Source: Cryptomeria japonica (taxonomy: Eukaryota; Streptophyta; Pinopsida; Cupressales; Cupressaceae). From it: 64,000 bases of DNA. This document shows, in pieces, positions 49,085-61,033 of this stretch. Position numbers and translations under genes: made by a program. How positions within the stretch are numbered: position 1 is the first letter of the stretch; each line of letters starts with the position of its first letter. The DNA lies in NCBI RefSeq assembly GCF_030272615.1, contig NC_081410.1:504920942-504984941 (forward strand). Direction: 5' to 3'. A model generated the notes under the pieces. It was given only the letters and a program-made list of their open reading frames with translations. It was not told where the DNA came from and did not search any database.

Positions 49085-49710
49085 TGAGTATTAAATCGGC
49101 TTGAATGTGGCAAAATAAAATTTTGGCTCAAAATTGAAACACCAAAAGATAGATAAAAATCATACCAATGCCTTAGTAAGCCTGAAAATAGAATAATTTT
49201 TGTAGAAAGGAGCTAGATGGAACCATTTTTTGGAGCAATTTTTTCACCTCTAATGGATCTCTATCAAATGCTCAATTTTGTGATACGAGAAGGATGTTGG
49301 AAAGATTAAGAGCCCATCATGAAGCTATAGACTTCAAGGGATCAACCAAGAAGTAAACCAACCACAAGAGAATGTTGCAAAATGAGCAAGAATGAACAAT
49401 GGAGACCGCAACAAAAATGATTGAGATGAAATTGATATATGCACTTACAAATGAGCCTTGCTTATAAAGACAAGGTGATAAGGTAGAAATACAACTACCT
49501 TGATAGAAATATAAAATGCATGATGCATTATGAAACTAATATTAAATAATGAGTTGTAACTCAAAACTATCTAGAATGACACCTAGTATAACTAACATAA
49601 ACAATATTAAATGATCAGTTACATGTGACAACTAAACTATCCTAAGTAAACTTTAAAATGTGAATAGGTGCTAACTGTGCACTAGTTAGGATATAAACTT
49701 ATTCACACCA
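49085..49710 (+). repeat. 626-bp dispersed repeat, copy A
   Basis: Starts TGAGTATTAAATCGG and ends TATTCACACCA, a TG...CA form like an LTR. It matches 58904-59531 over its whole length at roughly 93-95% by eye. It has no coding sequence. The five bases before it (AATGA) recur between the two partial copies at 59532-59536. Confidence 0.75.
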
Positions 49711-49765
49711 ACTGATATGAGATTGTGTTGTAGAAGAAACATATTGTTAAAGAAATATATGCATT

Positions 49766-50026
49766 TTACTTCATATTGAACACTATATAAGGATTAGGAT
49801 CAACCTTGACTATGTAAAGTTCATTCTCATGTATGAATTTAATTGTGCGGTGAAGGGTAGAAGGGATTGCTTTCATAGCATGAATCCATAGTCTTCCTAA
49901 AAGAAGATTATAATTAAAAGTATTGAGAATGACATGGATAGGCATGGGTAAAGTAATGGCTCCTAATATAATATGTATTATGATTATACTATTGAATTCA
50001 AATATGATGAGATGTTTCTCTATCAT
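49766..50026 (-). pseudogene. Gypsy protease C-terminal fragment
   Basis: An 86-codon minus-strand frame containing YNLLLGRLWIHAMKAIPSTL then KFIHENELYIV, the conserved block that follows the catalytic site in plant gypsy proteases (LLGRPWIH). The catalytic DSG/DGG region is not recognisable upstream. No neighbouring RT was found, so this is an isolated remnant. Confidence 0.65.
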
Positions 50027-50886
50027 GGCACTTGCCTCATCTATTTACCACTACTTGTTTTTAAATTCAATGACAAATCCTCTAAGATTTCTATTTGGGT
50101 TGATTTTCTTGATATAGCCCTACCATGCTAAAACTTTCTAAGCCAAATAGTCTCTTCCCTAGGCTTGTTTGTGTGCATCAAACTAAAATTATTGTATTTA
50201 GATTATCCTCAGTGCCATGTTTATGTTGAGGTAGACCTATCTAAGAAATTTAAAGAATCTATTGATATCTAGGTTGGCTAAACTTGTGAGTGCAAGTTAT
50301 TGATGTCAATATTAGAAAAACAAGATATGATATTATCCTCCAATTCCACACATTTGAAGGCCATTACAGAACCCTTTTCTAGGTCACCACCTTTCACGAA
50401 AGAAGAGGAAGGTTGGTTTGTTGTAGTTTCACAAAACCAATAACTTTGGTAACAAAAAGCCTTCTCCTATACCTTATAGCTCTTTGGAAAACATGCTAAA
50501 GAAAATGTTTTAAAAAACTCTAGGATTAGGTAAAGTTGTACTCTCCTGCCCTAGGGAGAATTCTAGTGAGGAAAAAATGGTCTAGACTTTGCTTGTATAT
50601 AAACCTTGTCTTGACTGATTGTCTCGAATGTATAACCTACTTCCCCTCTTCCTATTGGGTAGGTGAGGTCTCATGATCTATTAGGGAAAATAGAGGAAGG
50701 GAATTTGTGCTGACCAAATAATAGTAGGTACCAATCCATTTCTATATAAGAATTTTTAAAACTTGCATATCTATTTTATAGAAATTTTATTTTTTCTTGG
50801 GGATGCCTCTTAAAAGTTGTTTACAAATTGTATTTCCTTGAATATATACGGTTTGAAATTCTTCCCATGAAAATATTTCATTTATT
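50027..50886. other. Degraded repeat sequence, no clear gene
   Basis: Plus-strand traces such as YVEVDLSKKFKESIDI and FTKEEEGWFVV hint at a LINE ORF1 (DUF4283) remnant near 50210-50430, but stops and shifts are too dense to call it. Confidence 0.3.
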
Positions 50887-51244
50887 TGTTAGAGCATTTT
50901 TAGCTATTAGTTGTTTTTTACAACTAGTTATGCTTTTTTCCTTTTTTCCTTTTTTGCTTTTTTGCTTAAGTTCACTTAGGAGTGAGCATTGCTTCTAATT
51001 TAGCTTTTGTGCATCTATTCTAGCTAGAGTCAAGCTTTTTTAGCTCCTCATGCTTGCACTTTAGTTCTCCTAAATCTAGTTTTGGACATCTTTATGCTTT
51101 CTTTATAAGCACCTCATGTACAATTATAATTCATTCTATATTCTTTTCTTTTGACTAATATAACATTATTTTGTGCAACTCTCTCTTGTGGAAGGTGTTT
51201 TCATTTGTCGTTTTATCTAGGAGCTTGTGTTGCAAAATTCAACA
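50887..51244 (+). repeat. Short copia-type LTR (358 bp)
   Basis: Starts TGTTAGAGC and ends TTCAACA, followed directly by a diverged primer site. No second LTR is in the window. Confidence 0.65.
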
Positions 51245-51255
51245 TGGTATCGGAG
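51245..51255 (+). promoter_or_regulatory. Diverged tRNA-iMet-type primer site
   Basis: TGGTATCGGAG differs by one base from TGGTATCAGAG and abuts the LTR end. Confidence 0.6.
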
Positions 51256-52609
51256 TTCAATCTTTGCTTCGACATGGTATCTAAGCATGTATTCAACAAG
51301 CCCCTTCTCAAGCATTGAGGATTTTGTTTTTTCAAAAGCATTGCAATGTCATAGATTTGCTTGTTTTGTGGATCTGGTGGTGCGTGATTTTTTTATCAAT
51401 TTTGGAGAAAACAAGCATCACCATTGCATTTGCAGTGTCAAAAAAACCCTAAGATCAACTGTCATTTTGTAAAAATATAAGTAATTGAAATTTGGGGTCA
51501 AATTGGTTGACAACATATTCTTTCGAGGCAATTTCTAAAGGTAGCTGATGTATTCAACTAGTTTGGGGAAAAACAAACATCACCATTATGCTCAAAAGGC
51601 CCAAAAACCCTACGATCACTTGTCAAATTGTGAAAATCGGCGATCAACAAATTTTTTGGTGACTTTTCTAAGTGCACATTTTTCAATTTAAGTAAAATTA
51701 TGTACATCTATATTGTCATACCTCTCATGTCAACTATACCTACACAAAAAAAAACATGGGCAAAAAAAATCTCATGTAAGTTTTGATTTCAAAATATTCG
51801 TCAAATTTTTAGTGAAGTCTTCATTAATTTTTTTTCAAAACCCAAAAGTTTTCTTTAATAAAAAAATCAATGGAAAAGTCTTGATGTATGCCTACACAGG
51901 CATGGTACAGGTCTGCCAGGTGCTGACATCAGCATGTACCCCACATGCACATATCCTCTCAAGGGAATATTCCTTTGGGATATTCTTATCTCTTCTTTTT
52001 TCTATTTTTAATTTAAGAGGAAGAATATTCTTTTCTAAAGACATATTTCAAAAAAATTATTAGAGGATCACATTCTTTTTGGAGGAATATTCCCTACTAA
52101 CATCGGCACCAAGTAGGCCCTTATACATCCAAGGGCTAAGCTTTTTAGTCTCTAGTTGCTTTTGGAAGTCCTTTTGGAGCACTTTCAATAAATCATGTAT
52201 AACCAGGACGTATGCACTCCATTTTTGGAAAATCATATATCATTGGAAAGTTGGTTTTCATTTCGATTTTCTCATTATGGTGGTTTGATCAAAGTTTGCA
52301 ACAATTTTTTTTAATAGGCCTTCAAAGTCAGATTTCACTTTTGCACTTTTGAGGCCACAACTTGGGCAACAATTTCAATTTTTTGACTTTCACATATCAT
52401 TGGAAATCTCTTAGACTCCTCTATTCATATCTACTACTATTTTTTAGAGATTGTGCTCCAATTAGATTTTCTTTAAATTTTTGTGTTTTCACTGTCTAGT
52501 TAATAAATTGGATGTTTTTCCAATTGAGATGGATCGGTTTGTTGGAGGTTTCTCTACTTGATGTTATTTACATGTGTTGAGGTTATTGGGATCTGATATT
52601 TTTATTTGA
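51256..52609. other. Copia leader sequence, non-coding
   Basis: No gene visible. Many short AT-rich and T-rich runs between the primer site and gag traces. Confidence 0.4.
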
Positions 52610-53174
52610 GGAGGTATCATGGGTTTTTCTATCCATCCTTTTGTTATCAACCTAGCACAGGGCAATTATGAGTCTTGGTGAAAGGGCGTCTTGACACATT
52701 TTAGGTAGCTTGATTTTTTGTCTTATCTAGATATGGACTCATCCCTCAACTAGATTCAGATAGGGGTAAGTATGCTTGGAGGATCATTAATGACTATGTT
52801 GTACAAGTGATTTGTTCTAATGTTGGCCTAGACACTGTGTGTTTTATTGGATAATAAATGTCCCTATGCAATTTGGATTTGCATTTGGGAGATCTATGGA
52901 GATTCTCATATCTCTCCATTTCCAGAGGATCTTGCAGTAGATTGTGTCATTTCTCTTGCACATGCATATTTCATACCCAATGATTATCGTACTTTTGAGA
53001 TGCTTGAGTATATCACAAGTCTTTCATGTCTTGATGGATCCAACTCTTGTATCTCAAATGTCACTCCTCATATTGAGACACCATCTCAATCTTCATCATC
53101 TTTTGTTGTTCCTGATTAGATTGGTATTGGCTTATGTAGCCTCTGTTCATTCAATTTAGCAAGTTAAATGTTCA
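52610..53174 (+). pseudogene. Copia gag remnant
   Basis: Traces in several frames: NLAQGNYESW at the start, then LDSDRGKYAWRIINDYVVQV and CNLDLHLGDLWRF, matching the layout of copia gag N-terminal domains (a W-x5-W region and a W-x3-ND-x-VV-x-I block). Dense stops and shifts. It ends where the gypsy LTR begins at 53175, so that LTR inserted into it or deleted its remainder. Confidence 0.5.
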
Positions 53175-53459
53175 TGTAGACACCTAAAAATGTCTCATGA
53201 CTAACATACTAATTATTTGTCTCTATTAATTAAAAAATTAAATAATTAATCTAATTTTTATTCTTCTAAACTAACATTTCTAATTATTCATTTTCTTTCA
53301 ATTTCTATCTTAATCATTTAATCATTTTACCTTCCCTCCTAAAATTAATTAAATAATTTTATTATTTAATTAATTGTGATTTATTTATTTTAATTAAATA
53401 TTTTTTATTATTGCCTGCTAATGGGCAGTATAGGGTTAATCCTAGGGGGAATAGGGTAG

Positions 53460-53874
53460 ATGTGGAGTGGATCAAACCGGAACCAAGGCTGGGTGAAGGT
53501 CAATTTTGATGGTGCATCGAAAGGGAATCCTGGGCTTTTGGGGGCAAGGTGTGTTGCTCAAGATTCTGATGGTAACATCATTGCCATAGATTCAAAGAAA
53601 TTGGAGTATGGGACTAACAATGAGGCAGAAATAGAAGCAGAAGTTTTGGCAATTGATTTTGTGAAAAGGATCAAAGTGGATAAATTGCATTTTGAAGGGG
53701 ATTCTCAAATAGTAATAAACACAATTGCCAATGGGGGTGCTCATGTTTGCCAAGTGGGTCATAATTATTCAGAGAAAATTAGAAGGTTTCAAAACTTTCA
53801 CACTCTCGCATGTGTATAGAGAAGACAATGCTTTGGCTGACTCATTGTGCAAGTTGGCAATTGAGTTGGTCGGG
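53460..53874 (+). pseudogene. LINE RNase H domain
   Basis: VNFDGASKGNPGLLGARCV, then NNEAEIEAEVLAIDF and EGDSQIVIN give the first three acidic residues. After a frameshift near 53815 the last motif DNALADSLCKLA appears. It is the C-terminal domain of plant L1 ORF2, here without RT or endonuclease. Confidence 0.85.
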
Positions 53875-55060
53875 TGATCTTGATGGTAATGAATTGGCGA
53901 TGTGTGGGATCGACACGGGTCTTGCTTTCATTCCATTTAATTTTTGGCAGCTTTGAACACTGGGAAGGATGAGATTTTTTGGGGTGGCGATGTGTAGGGG
54001 CTTAGGAATTTATTGACCGCGTGCTTTGAGGCTCTAAGTTTTTATTGCTTTTACCTCTGCATTTGTGTGCACTTTCTGTTGTTTGGATTTGGATTGGAAT
54101 TGGAAACTTCCAGAAGAAGTGGAGCATTGGCAAATAAATTCCATGGAGGCTAATTTCAGCCTGAAAGCAGCCAAACAAAAAATGGCTTTTGGGGGAAGAT
54201 TACAATTAACCACTTGAAGAATGTTTTTGCTATGGATGATCCCTTCTTTCTCATCCAGGTCAGGCAAGTTCTGGGGTATGAATTTCTACTAGCAAATATG
54301 AAGTATCGGGTGAATACAGATATTTCTTCCATGTTTTGTGTGTGGGGTTTGGAGTGCAATACTATTCAAGAGGTGAAAAGAAAAATGGAACGTTGTGTGA
54401 AACCAGAATGGAGGGTGTGATTGGATGCTCTTCTTGCACAAGTAGAGCCGGGACGAGGGTTTGTCACGAATCTCAGTGATTAGGTGGCGGTTCCTGGCTA
54501 ACCACCAAACGTGCATCCTTTCATTTTATGAAAAGTCATGGATGACAAAAACACACGCAAGTGTATGTCGTGGAGGGGTGGCGTATTGTTAGAGACTATG
54601 TGGCCGATTGGGAGATAGTGTTAGCATCTAGACTATCGAGCGAGCTGATAGACCATTCACAACTCAAATTACAAGCTAGCGGATTATTGGAGGGGAGGTC
54701 ATTCACAGGGTAGAGGCAGGGGTCGCACTACATGTGGTCAAGGTGCTGGGAGAGGTCGAAGGACAAAGAGATCTTGTAGGCAAATAAACGTCGAGGTACT
54801 CCGAATTGATGGGGGTGGTAAAAATATCTAATTGGGAATGAGGGTGAATTTTTTTGTTTTGTGAAAAAAATTGTTACTTCTTTGGATAGTTTTTGTTTTG
54901 GGTTTGTGGGTAGAATAGATAGGTGGATTTTTTTGAAATGCACGTTTGATGGTAGGCTGGTGTGGTAGGGTTTGGACTAGTTTTTGAAACTACCAGTGGA
55001 AAAATCTTTTGTATTTCAGACTTTTACAATATATTAATAAAAATAAGTATTTTACCTACC
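53875..55060 (+). other. LINE 3' region
   Basis: About 1.2 kb from RNase H to the A-tail. No gene visible; short frames here have no motif. Confidence 0.5.
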
Positions 55061-55814
55061 AAAAAAAAAATCTTTATTATTTAATTAAATTCAATTTATA
55101 TTTTCCTCTAATTAAAAAATTTCTTTGAACTATTTAATTAATTAATTATGTCTTCCAAATTAAATAAATTTCTCAAATTTATTTAAATTAATTTTTCTCT
55201 GAGTTCAAAATCCAAATTCGTCCAAAAATTATAATTTTATCTCATGTGCATGATTTCGGATATTTTTGAAAATTAATTTTAAATCCAAATTTAAATTAAA
55301 TGCAATTCCAAGCTAATTCTTGAAGCACATTCTAACTTCTAACTAACACTCACCCCTCAGTTAACTTCCTCAATCACCTTTCTAACTCTCAATTAGCATT
55401 TTTAACAAGTTCATCCATCCAGCTCACTTTAGTTTAATTTTCATTTTTCTCTCAATTAATCTCAGTCATTCATCAAATCAGTCTAGATATCAATATGAAC
55501 CATTCATTTTTCCTTCCAATTTCTATAAATTTATCATCAATCTCCTATTTTCATCAACCACTATCTTTGAATTCTTGTGCTATCATTATGAAGGTTTTCA
55601 AGTGTGACTCTGAGATCCATCTTCCACATGAATTGAGAAGAGCAATGGAAGTGATATATCAGTTCAATAAGGGAGTTTTCAATTGATTTAAAAGTTTATG
55701 CTTTATTGATTAAGATAAACTTTCATTGTGTTTACAAATTTGTTAATTAGATTGGATTTTTGTGGTTAGTCTGGTAATCTGATTAATTATGCTAAAATTC
55801 CCTTGTAATACATC

Positions 55815-55833
55815 TGGTGAACTCGACGTGAAC
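55815..55833 (+). promoter_or_regulatory. Gypsy primer-binding-site-like motif
   Basis: TGGTGAACTCGACGTGAAC two bases after the LTR end. The position and the TGG start fit a primer site, but I cannot assign the tRNA. Confidence 0.5.
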
Positions 55834-57245
55834 TTACAGGCCTATTGATTTGGATTGCTATTTATCGTATTTTGTAGAATCGTCGTATGGATTTTCACAT
55901 TGGGACCTAGATTTTTGTGTTCATTTACGCATAATTTCACAGTTGTCCAGCCAATACTTCACATGCGTCTACCGTGTGGTAATTGTCAAAGGTGATTTCA
56001 ATCGGTCAAAGATATAACAATTAAAACTACTAATTATTTGCTTGTAGGGGTAGATTAGGAGAGTGTTTGTTATTTTTAGGATAACTCACATTTCATTTTG
56101 GTGCATTAAAATTAACAAGTGTTTGTTATGTTTTGAGCACGAGGCTCTTTTATGTTTAACCCTTTTAGCGAGCCTGCCTCTTGAGAAGCTCGTAAGGTCC
56201 ATTGTGAGGGAACGACCCAAGTGGTAACAAGATAAATCCAAGCTTCTTTCTAGCCACTATAAATAAATATGTTTGTGAGGAAACTCATAAGCAATAGGTA
56301 TGGATGTGTCATACCGGCGTATGCCTCCCTTAGTATTCATGTGATGTGAAAACCACACAGTGATGTGTAAAAACTAGCAAGGGCTAGGAGACCTCTTAAT
56401 TGAGCAAAACATCGCACGCATGACCACCTGAACGAATGGCCTTACTATAAACCAATTGTTTTAGTAGCCAAAAACCTTCTATTTGCTAGTGCAGGAGATC
56501 ATATCTTTGAAGTCATCCCACATTCTCGCAATTCAAAGTAGAGATAACAAGTTCCTCTAGATCATCGAGTCTTTAGGAATTCAAAGTTTGGTATGCCCAA
56601 GAAATGAGTGTCATGGTGGGGGAGCTAGTGCTACCAAACTTATAAGCTATCCACTCTGAATAAGTGTGGCTCGGATTTATCCGTAGTGGGAACTCAACAG
56701 ATATTGTTCTGGCCAACCTAGGATTCATGCTTGTCTATGCATGTTATTTGAGCCATGCTATCTTCTAAGTGTCTACAATTTTACACTTCACTAAAACATT
56801 AGAAACATTTCAAGAACATTTCAACATTTTCCAAAAAAAAAAAGCCTCAAAATTTTGCATTAGGTCAATTAGGTTTTCGCATTAGTACAGCTACCATTTC
56901 GCATTTGTCCTGCTAGTGTTTCACATTGGTCCTGTCAAAATTTTGCATCTATCAGTCTATCATTTTGTATTCATCCTGCATAACATTAGGTTCTCAATTA
57001 TAAAATTCATCAGGTTAATTGTAAAACTTCATATTGTCTCCCTTCCTTTTTGTGATCAAAAGTCTATTTAGAGTCTTTAGGTTCCCATAGATTGCAATAG
57101 TCCTCATTTTGCATTTGCATTATTTCAAAGTCAGGCTCAAACATTTGTCCAGGGAGTCATTGATAATCTAGAGGCCTATTACCATCAATTAATCATAAAC
57201 CAATCATTGTGCCCCTGTTCATAAGTCTAGTATAGGTTACATATT
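55818..57245 (+). repeat. Gypsy leader, repeated segment copy 1 (1428 bp)
   Basis: Runs from the primer site to TAGTATAGGTTACATATT and matches 59603-61033 at about 95% in the part compared. Non-coding. Here it sits in its natural place, between LTR and gag. Confidence 0.8.
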
Positions 57246-57546
57246 TAATGTGCTTATTCCCTGAAAGTCTTAGAGGTTAGGCTCTGGAATGGTTTTCACA
57301 CTTACCCCCAACAATACCTTCATGGGGAAAATTAGCAACTCTTCATCACAAACTTTGCATATAATATAAACAAGCATGTTACACTGATCGACTTATGTGC
57401 TACAAAACAAAACAAAGGTGAATCTTTTGCCTCTTTTCTGCAATGCTAGTGCTCTCTTGCTCAAAGATGTCCTTAAATTCCAAAAAAAAGAGAAAGTAGA
57501 AATATTTACATAGAACCTCGTCCCTCAAATCAAGTACCCATTACAA
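57246..57546 (+). other. Gypsy leader, remainder before gag
   Basis: No gene visible. Not part of the repeated segment. Confidence 0.4.
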
Positions 57547-58116
57547 ATGCAATGTCTAAGTCTCTTCCATCAAGTTGCTCAAAAGGGCTTCAAACGTGAA
57601 AAGGGTCTCATTGAGCAAGGAATTTTGAAGATCAACAAAGAGGGTAATACTAGCAATGACAAATCTAAATACTCGTCAAAGATCAAATATGTGATAGGAG
57701 ATGGAGTTGTTGATGCACGAGTGGTAAACAAAGCTCAACCAGTGGTTTTATTACAAGGACCCACCAATCCTTTCATTCAAAATAGGAATCTGCCTCAGGA
57801 CAACAATGCAATTTCCACAAATATAGTACAATCCACCAATCCTCGACCTCCAAGAAACAATGCATCAAGATGAAATTACACACCACTTGAGGACCCTATA
57901 GAATAAACACTTGAGAAGTTGGTTCAGAACAATTTGATAACACTACCTGAAGAAAAACCTTGTGAACCAGACCCGTTTAAACCAACTTGGTGGAATGACA
58001 ATGACTTTTGTGATTACCATCAAACTAAGGGTCATAAGACATCCAGTTGTTATAAACTCAAGAACTTAATTCAAGATCTCATTGATCAAGGAGACATAAC
58101 TACCGATAATACTTAA
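57547..58116 (+). pseudogene. Gypsy gag C-terminal part with zinc motif
   Basis: One frame with stops near 57871 and 57903. After a basic N-terminal stretch (QKGFKREKGLIEQG) and a Pro/Asn-rich linker it reaches FCDYHQTKGHKTSSCYKLK, the C-x2-H...GH...C type zinc motif of plant gypsy gag, followed by NLIQDLIDQG. The capsid domain is missing or unrecognisable upstream. It precedes the protease on the same strand. Confidence 0.75.
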
Positions 58117-58522
58117 GGGTTGTCCAATATAGATCACATAATCTTCAATGACCCGTTTGTGAATCATGATTAAGGGAAGGCTTCAAGTTCGAGCTTATGG
58201 AATAATAAGGTAAATCATACTAGAGTCTACTATGAGTACACAATCAACACCCTCAGTTAGGTAGATGAAATAGTGGTGACCTTCATTGTCAAGCCAAAGA
58301 ATATTGACTGTGCAGTACTCACTCATCGTTCCAAGGTCATGCTTCAAGGGGTTCATTTGAATCCTACTCAACCAACGGGGAACTATAATGTCAAAGAGAA
58401 CCCTCACATAGATATCCATTTTTGAGTTGCTACAAATCTCCCCAACTCATAGTGCCATCCTGGACAAAGCCCTTCATGATTCTATGGTTTCAAGGGATAT
58501 TGATGAGATTGGATTTTAGGCT
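58117..58522 (+). other. Degraded gag-protease linker
   Basis: Traces of the gag frame continue with many stops; no domain is visible. Confidence 0.4.
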
Positions 58523-58903
58523 ATGGTTGGAAACTTAGTTGCATCTCCTTGTGTTTCTTTCATACAACAATATATTCCAGCATATAGACCATCACATAAT
58601 GAATCGTTACATCTAGAGGTCTTTGTTCACAACAAGAAAATTAAGAGAGTGTTGATAGATGGTGGAGCTAGTCTAACTATATGCTTGTTAACTTGGTCAA
58701 ATCCTTGGGATATTCAGGACATCACACTGATCCTACCAAAAAGATAAGCATTAAAGCATACGATGATGAAGAGCACCCGTCAAAAGGTGTGGTCACTTTG
58801 CCAATACAAGTGGGGCCTATTATTACAGATACTTCATTTAAAGTCTTAGACAAAGAATTGGGATATAACGTGTTATTAGGTTGACCATGGATACATAAAA
58901 TTT
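58523..58903 (+). pseudogene. Gypsy aspartic protease, broken
   Basis: The catalytic region reads KRVLIDGGASLTI (DGG variant of DSG). A frameshift near 58685 is followed by LVKSLGYSGHHTDPTKK, then VVTLPIQVGP and GYNVLLG, then a stop and PWIHK. This is the standard plant gypsy protease layout, which would mature the polyprotein. It is cut right after PWIHK by the inserted repeat at 58904, and the pol region seems to resume near 61034. Confidence 0.8.
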
Positions 58904-59531
58904 TGAGTATTAAATCGGCCTAATGTGGCGAAATAAAATTTTGGATCAAAATTGAAACACCAAAATATTGATAAAAATCATACCAATGCCTTAGTAAGCC
59001 TGAAAAATAGAATAATTTTTGTAGAAGGGAGCTAGATGGAACCATTTTTCGGAGCAATTTTTTTCACCTCTAATGGATTTCTATCAAATGCTCAATTTTG
59101 TGATACAGGATACCATGTTGGAAAGATTAATAGCCTATCATGAAGCTATAGACTTCAAGGGATCAACCAAGAAGTAAACCAACCACAAGAGAATGTTGCA
59201 AAATGAGCAATAATGAACAATGGAGACCACAACAAACATGATTGAGATGAAATTGATCTATGCACTAAAAAGAAAGTCTTGCTTATAAAGGCAAGGTGAT
59301 AAGGTATAAATACAACTACCTTGATAGAAATATAAAATGCATGATGCATTATGAAACTAATATTAAATAATGAGTTGTAACTCATATCTATCTAGAATGA
59401 CACCTAGTATAACTAACATAAACAAAATTAAATGATCAGTTACATGTGACAACTAAACTATCCCAAGTAAACTTAACAATGCGAATAGGTGCTAACTATG
59501 CACTAGTTAGGATATAAACTTATTCACACCA
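58904..59531 (+). repeat. Dispersed 628-bp repeat, copy B
   Basis: Same TG...CA repeat as 49085-49710, here inserted within the gypsy pol region. A plus-strand shadow and a 76-codon minus-strand frame carry no motif. Confidence 0.75.
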
Positions 59532-59536
59532 AATGA

Positions 59537-59602
59537 TGAGTATTAAATTGGTCTAAATGTGGCAAAATAAAATTTTGAATCAAAATTGAAACACCAAAAG
59601 AT
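59537..59602 (+). repeat. Partial third copy of the 628-bp repeat
   Basis: TGAGTATTAAATTGGTCTAA to CACCAAAAGATTG repeats the first 66 bp of copies A and B, starting five bases (AATGA) after copy B ends. It then joins the duplicated leader segment. Confidence 0.75.
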
Positions 59603-61033
59603 TGAACTCGACATGAACTTACAGGCCTACTGATTTGGATTGCTATTTATCATATTTTGCAGAATCGTTGTATGGATTTTTGCATTGGGACCTAGATTTT
59701 TGTGTTTGTTTATGCATTATTTCACAGTCATCCAACCAATACTTCACATGTGTCTAGCGTGTGGTAATTGTCAAAGGTGGTTTCAATCGGTCAAAGATAT
59801 AACAATTAAAACTACTAATTGTTTGCTTGTAGGGGTAGATTAGGAGAGTGTTTGTTATTTTTAGGATAACTCACATTTCATTTTGGTGCATTAAAATTAA
59901 CAAGTGTTTGTTATGTTTTGAGCACGAGGCTCTTTTATGTTTAACCCTTTTAGCGGGCCTGCCTCTTGAGAAGCTCGTAAGGTCGGTTGTGAGGGAACGA
60001 CCCAAGTGGTAACAAGCTAAATCCAAGCTTCTTTCTAGCCACTATAAATAAATATGTTTGTGAGGAAACTCATAAGAAATAGGTGTGGATGGGTCATACC
60101 GGCGTATGCCTTCCTTAGTATTCATGTGATGTGAACGCCACACAGTGATGTGTAAAAACTAGCAAGGGCTAGGAGACCTCTTAATTGAGAAAAACATCGC
60201 ATGCATGGCCACCTGAACGAATGGCCTTACTATAAATCAATTGTTTTAGTAGCCAAAAACCTTTTATTTGCTGGTGCAGGAGATCATATCTTTGAAGTCA
60301 TCCCACATTCTCGCAGTTCAAAGTAGAGATAACAAGTTCCTCTAGATTATCGAGTCTTTAGGAATTAAAAGTTTGGTGTGTCCAATAAGTGAGTGCCATG
60401 GTGGGGGAGCTAGTGCTACCAAACTTCTAAGTTATCCACTCTAAATAAGTGCGGCTAGGATTTATCCGTAGTAGGAACTCAACAGATATTGTCCTGGCCA
60501 ACCTAGGATTCATGCTTGTCTATGCATATTATTTGAGCCATACTATCTTCTGAGTGTCTGCAATTTTACACTTCACTAAAATATTAGAATCATTTCTGGA
60601 ACATTTCAACATTTTCCAAAAAAAAAAAAAAAACTCAAAATTTTGCATTAGGTCAGTTAGGTTTTCGCATTAGTACAGCTACCATTTCACATTTGTCCTG
60701 CTAGTGTTTCACATTGGTCTTGTCAAAATTTTGCATCTGTTAGTCTATCATTTTGCATTTTTCCTGCATAACATTAGGTGCTCAATCAGAAAAATCATCA
60801 AGTTAATTGTAAAACTTCATATTGTCTCCCTTCCTTTCTGCGATCAAAAGTCTATTTAGAGTCTTTAGGTTCCCATATATTGCCATAGTCCTCATTTTTC
60901 ATTTGCTTTATTTCAAAGTCAAGCTCAAACATTTGTCCAGGGAGTCATTGAGAATCTAGAGGCCTATTACCATCAGTTAATCATAAACCAATCATTGTGC
61001 CCTTGTTCATAAGTCTAGTATAGGGTACATATT
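59603..61033 (+). repeat. Gypsy leader, repeated segment copy 2 (1431 bp)
   Basis: Matches 55818-57245 but lies in the middle of pol, not after an LTR. It starts within the primer-like motif (TGAACTCGACATGAAC) and ends GGGTACATATT, after which pol-type sequence resumes. Confidence 0.8.

Larger units (their letters stand above)
53413..55072 (+). mobile_element. 5'-truncated LINE
   Basis: Begins at GCCTGCTAATGG inside the RNase H end of ORF2 and finishes with an A-run at 55061-55070. TTTATTATT flanks both sides (53404-53412 and 55073-55081), a plausible 9-bp target duplication in AT-rich DNA. Truncation at the 5' end is usual for LINE insertions. Confidence 0.75.
53175..55812 (+). repeat. Gypsy 5' LTR interrupted by a LINE
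   Basis: Starts TGTAGACACCTAAAAATGTC, a common opening of plant gypsy LTRs, and ends GTAATACA followed by a primer-site-like motif. Without the LINE at 53413-55072 it would be about 970 bp. Rich in TTAATTAAAT. The related LTR at 62666 opens the same way. Confidence 0.7.
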
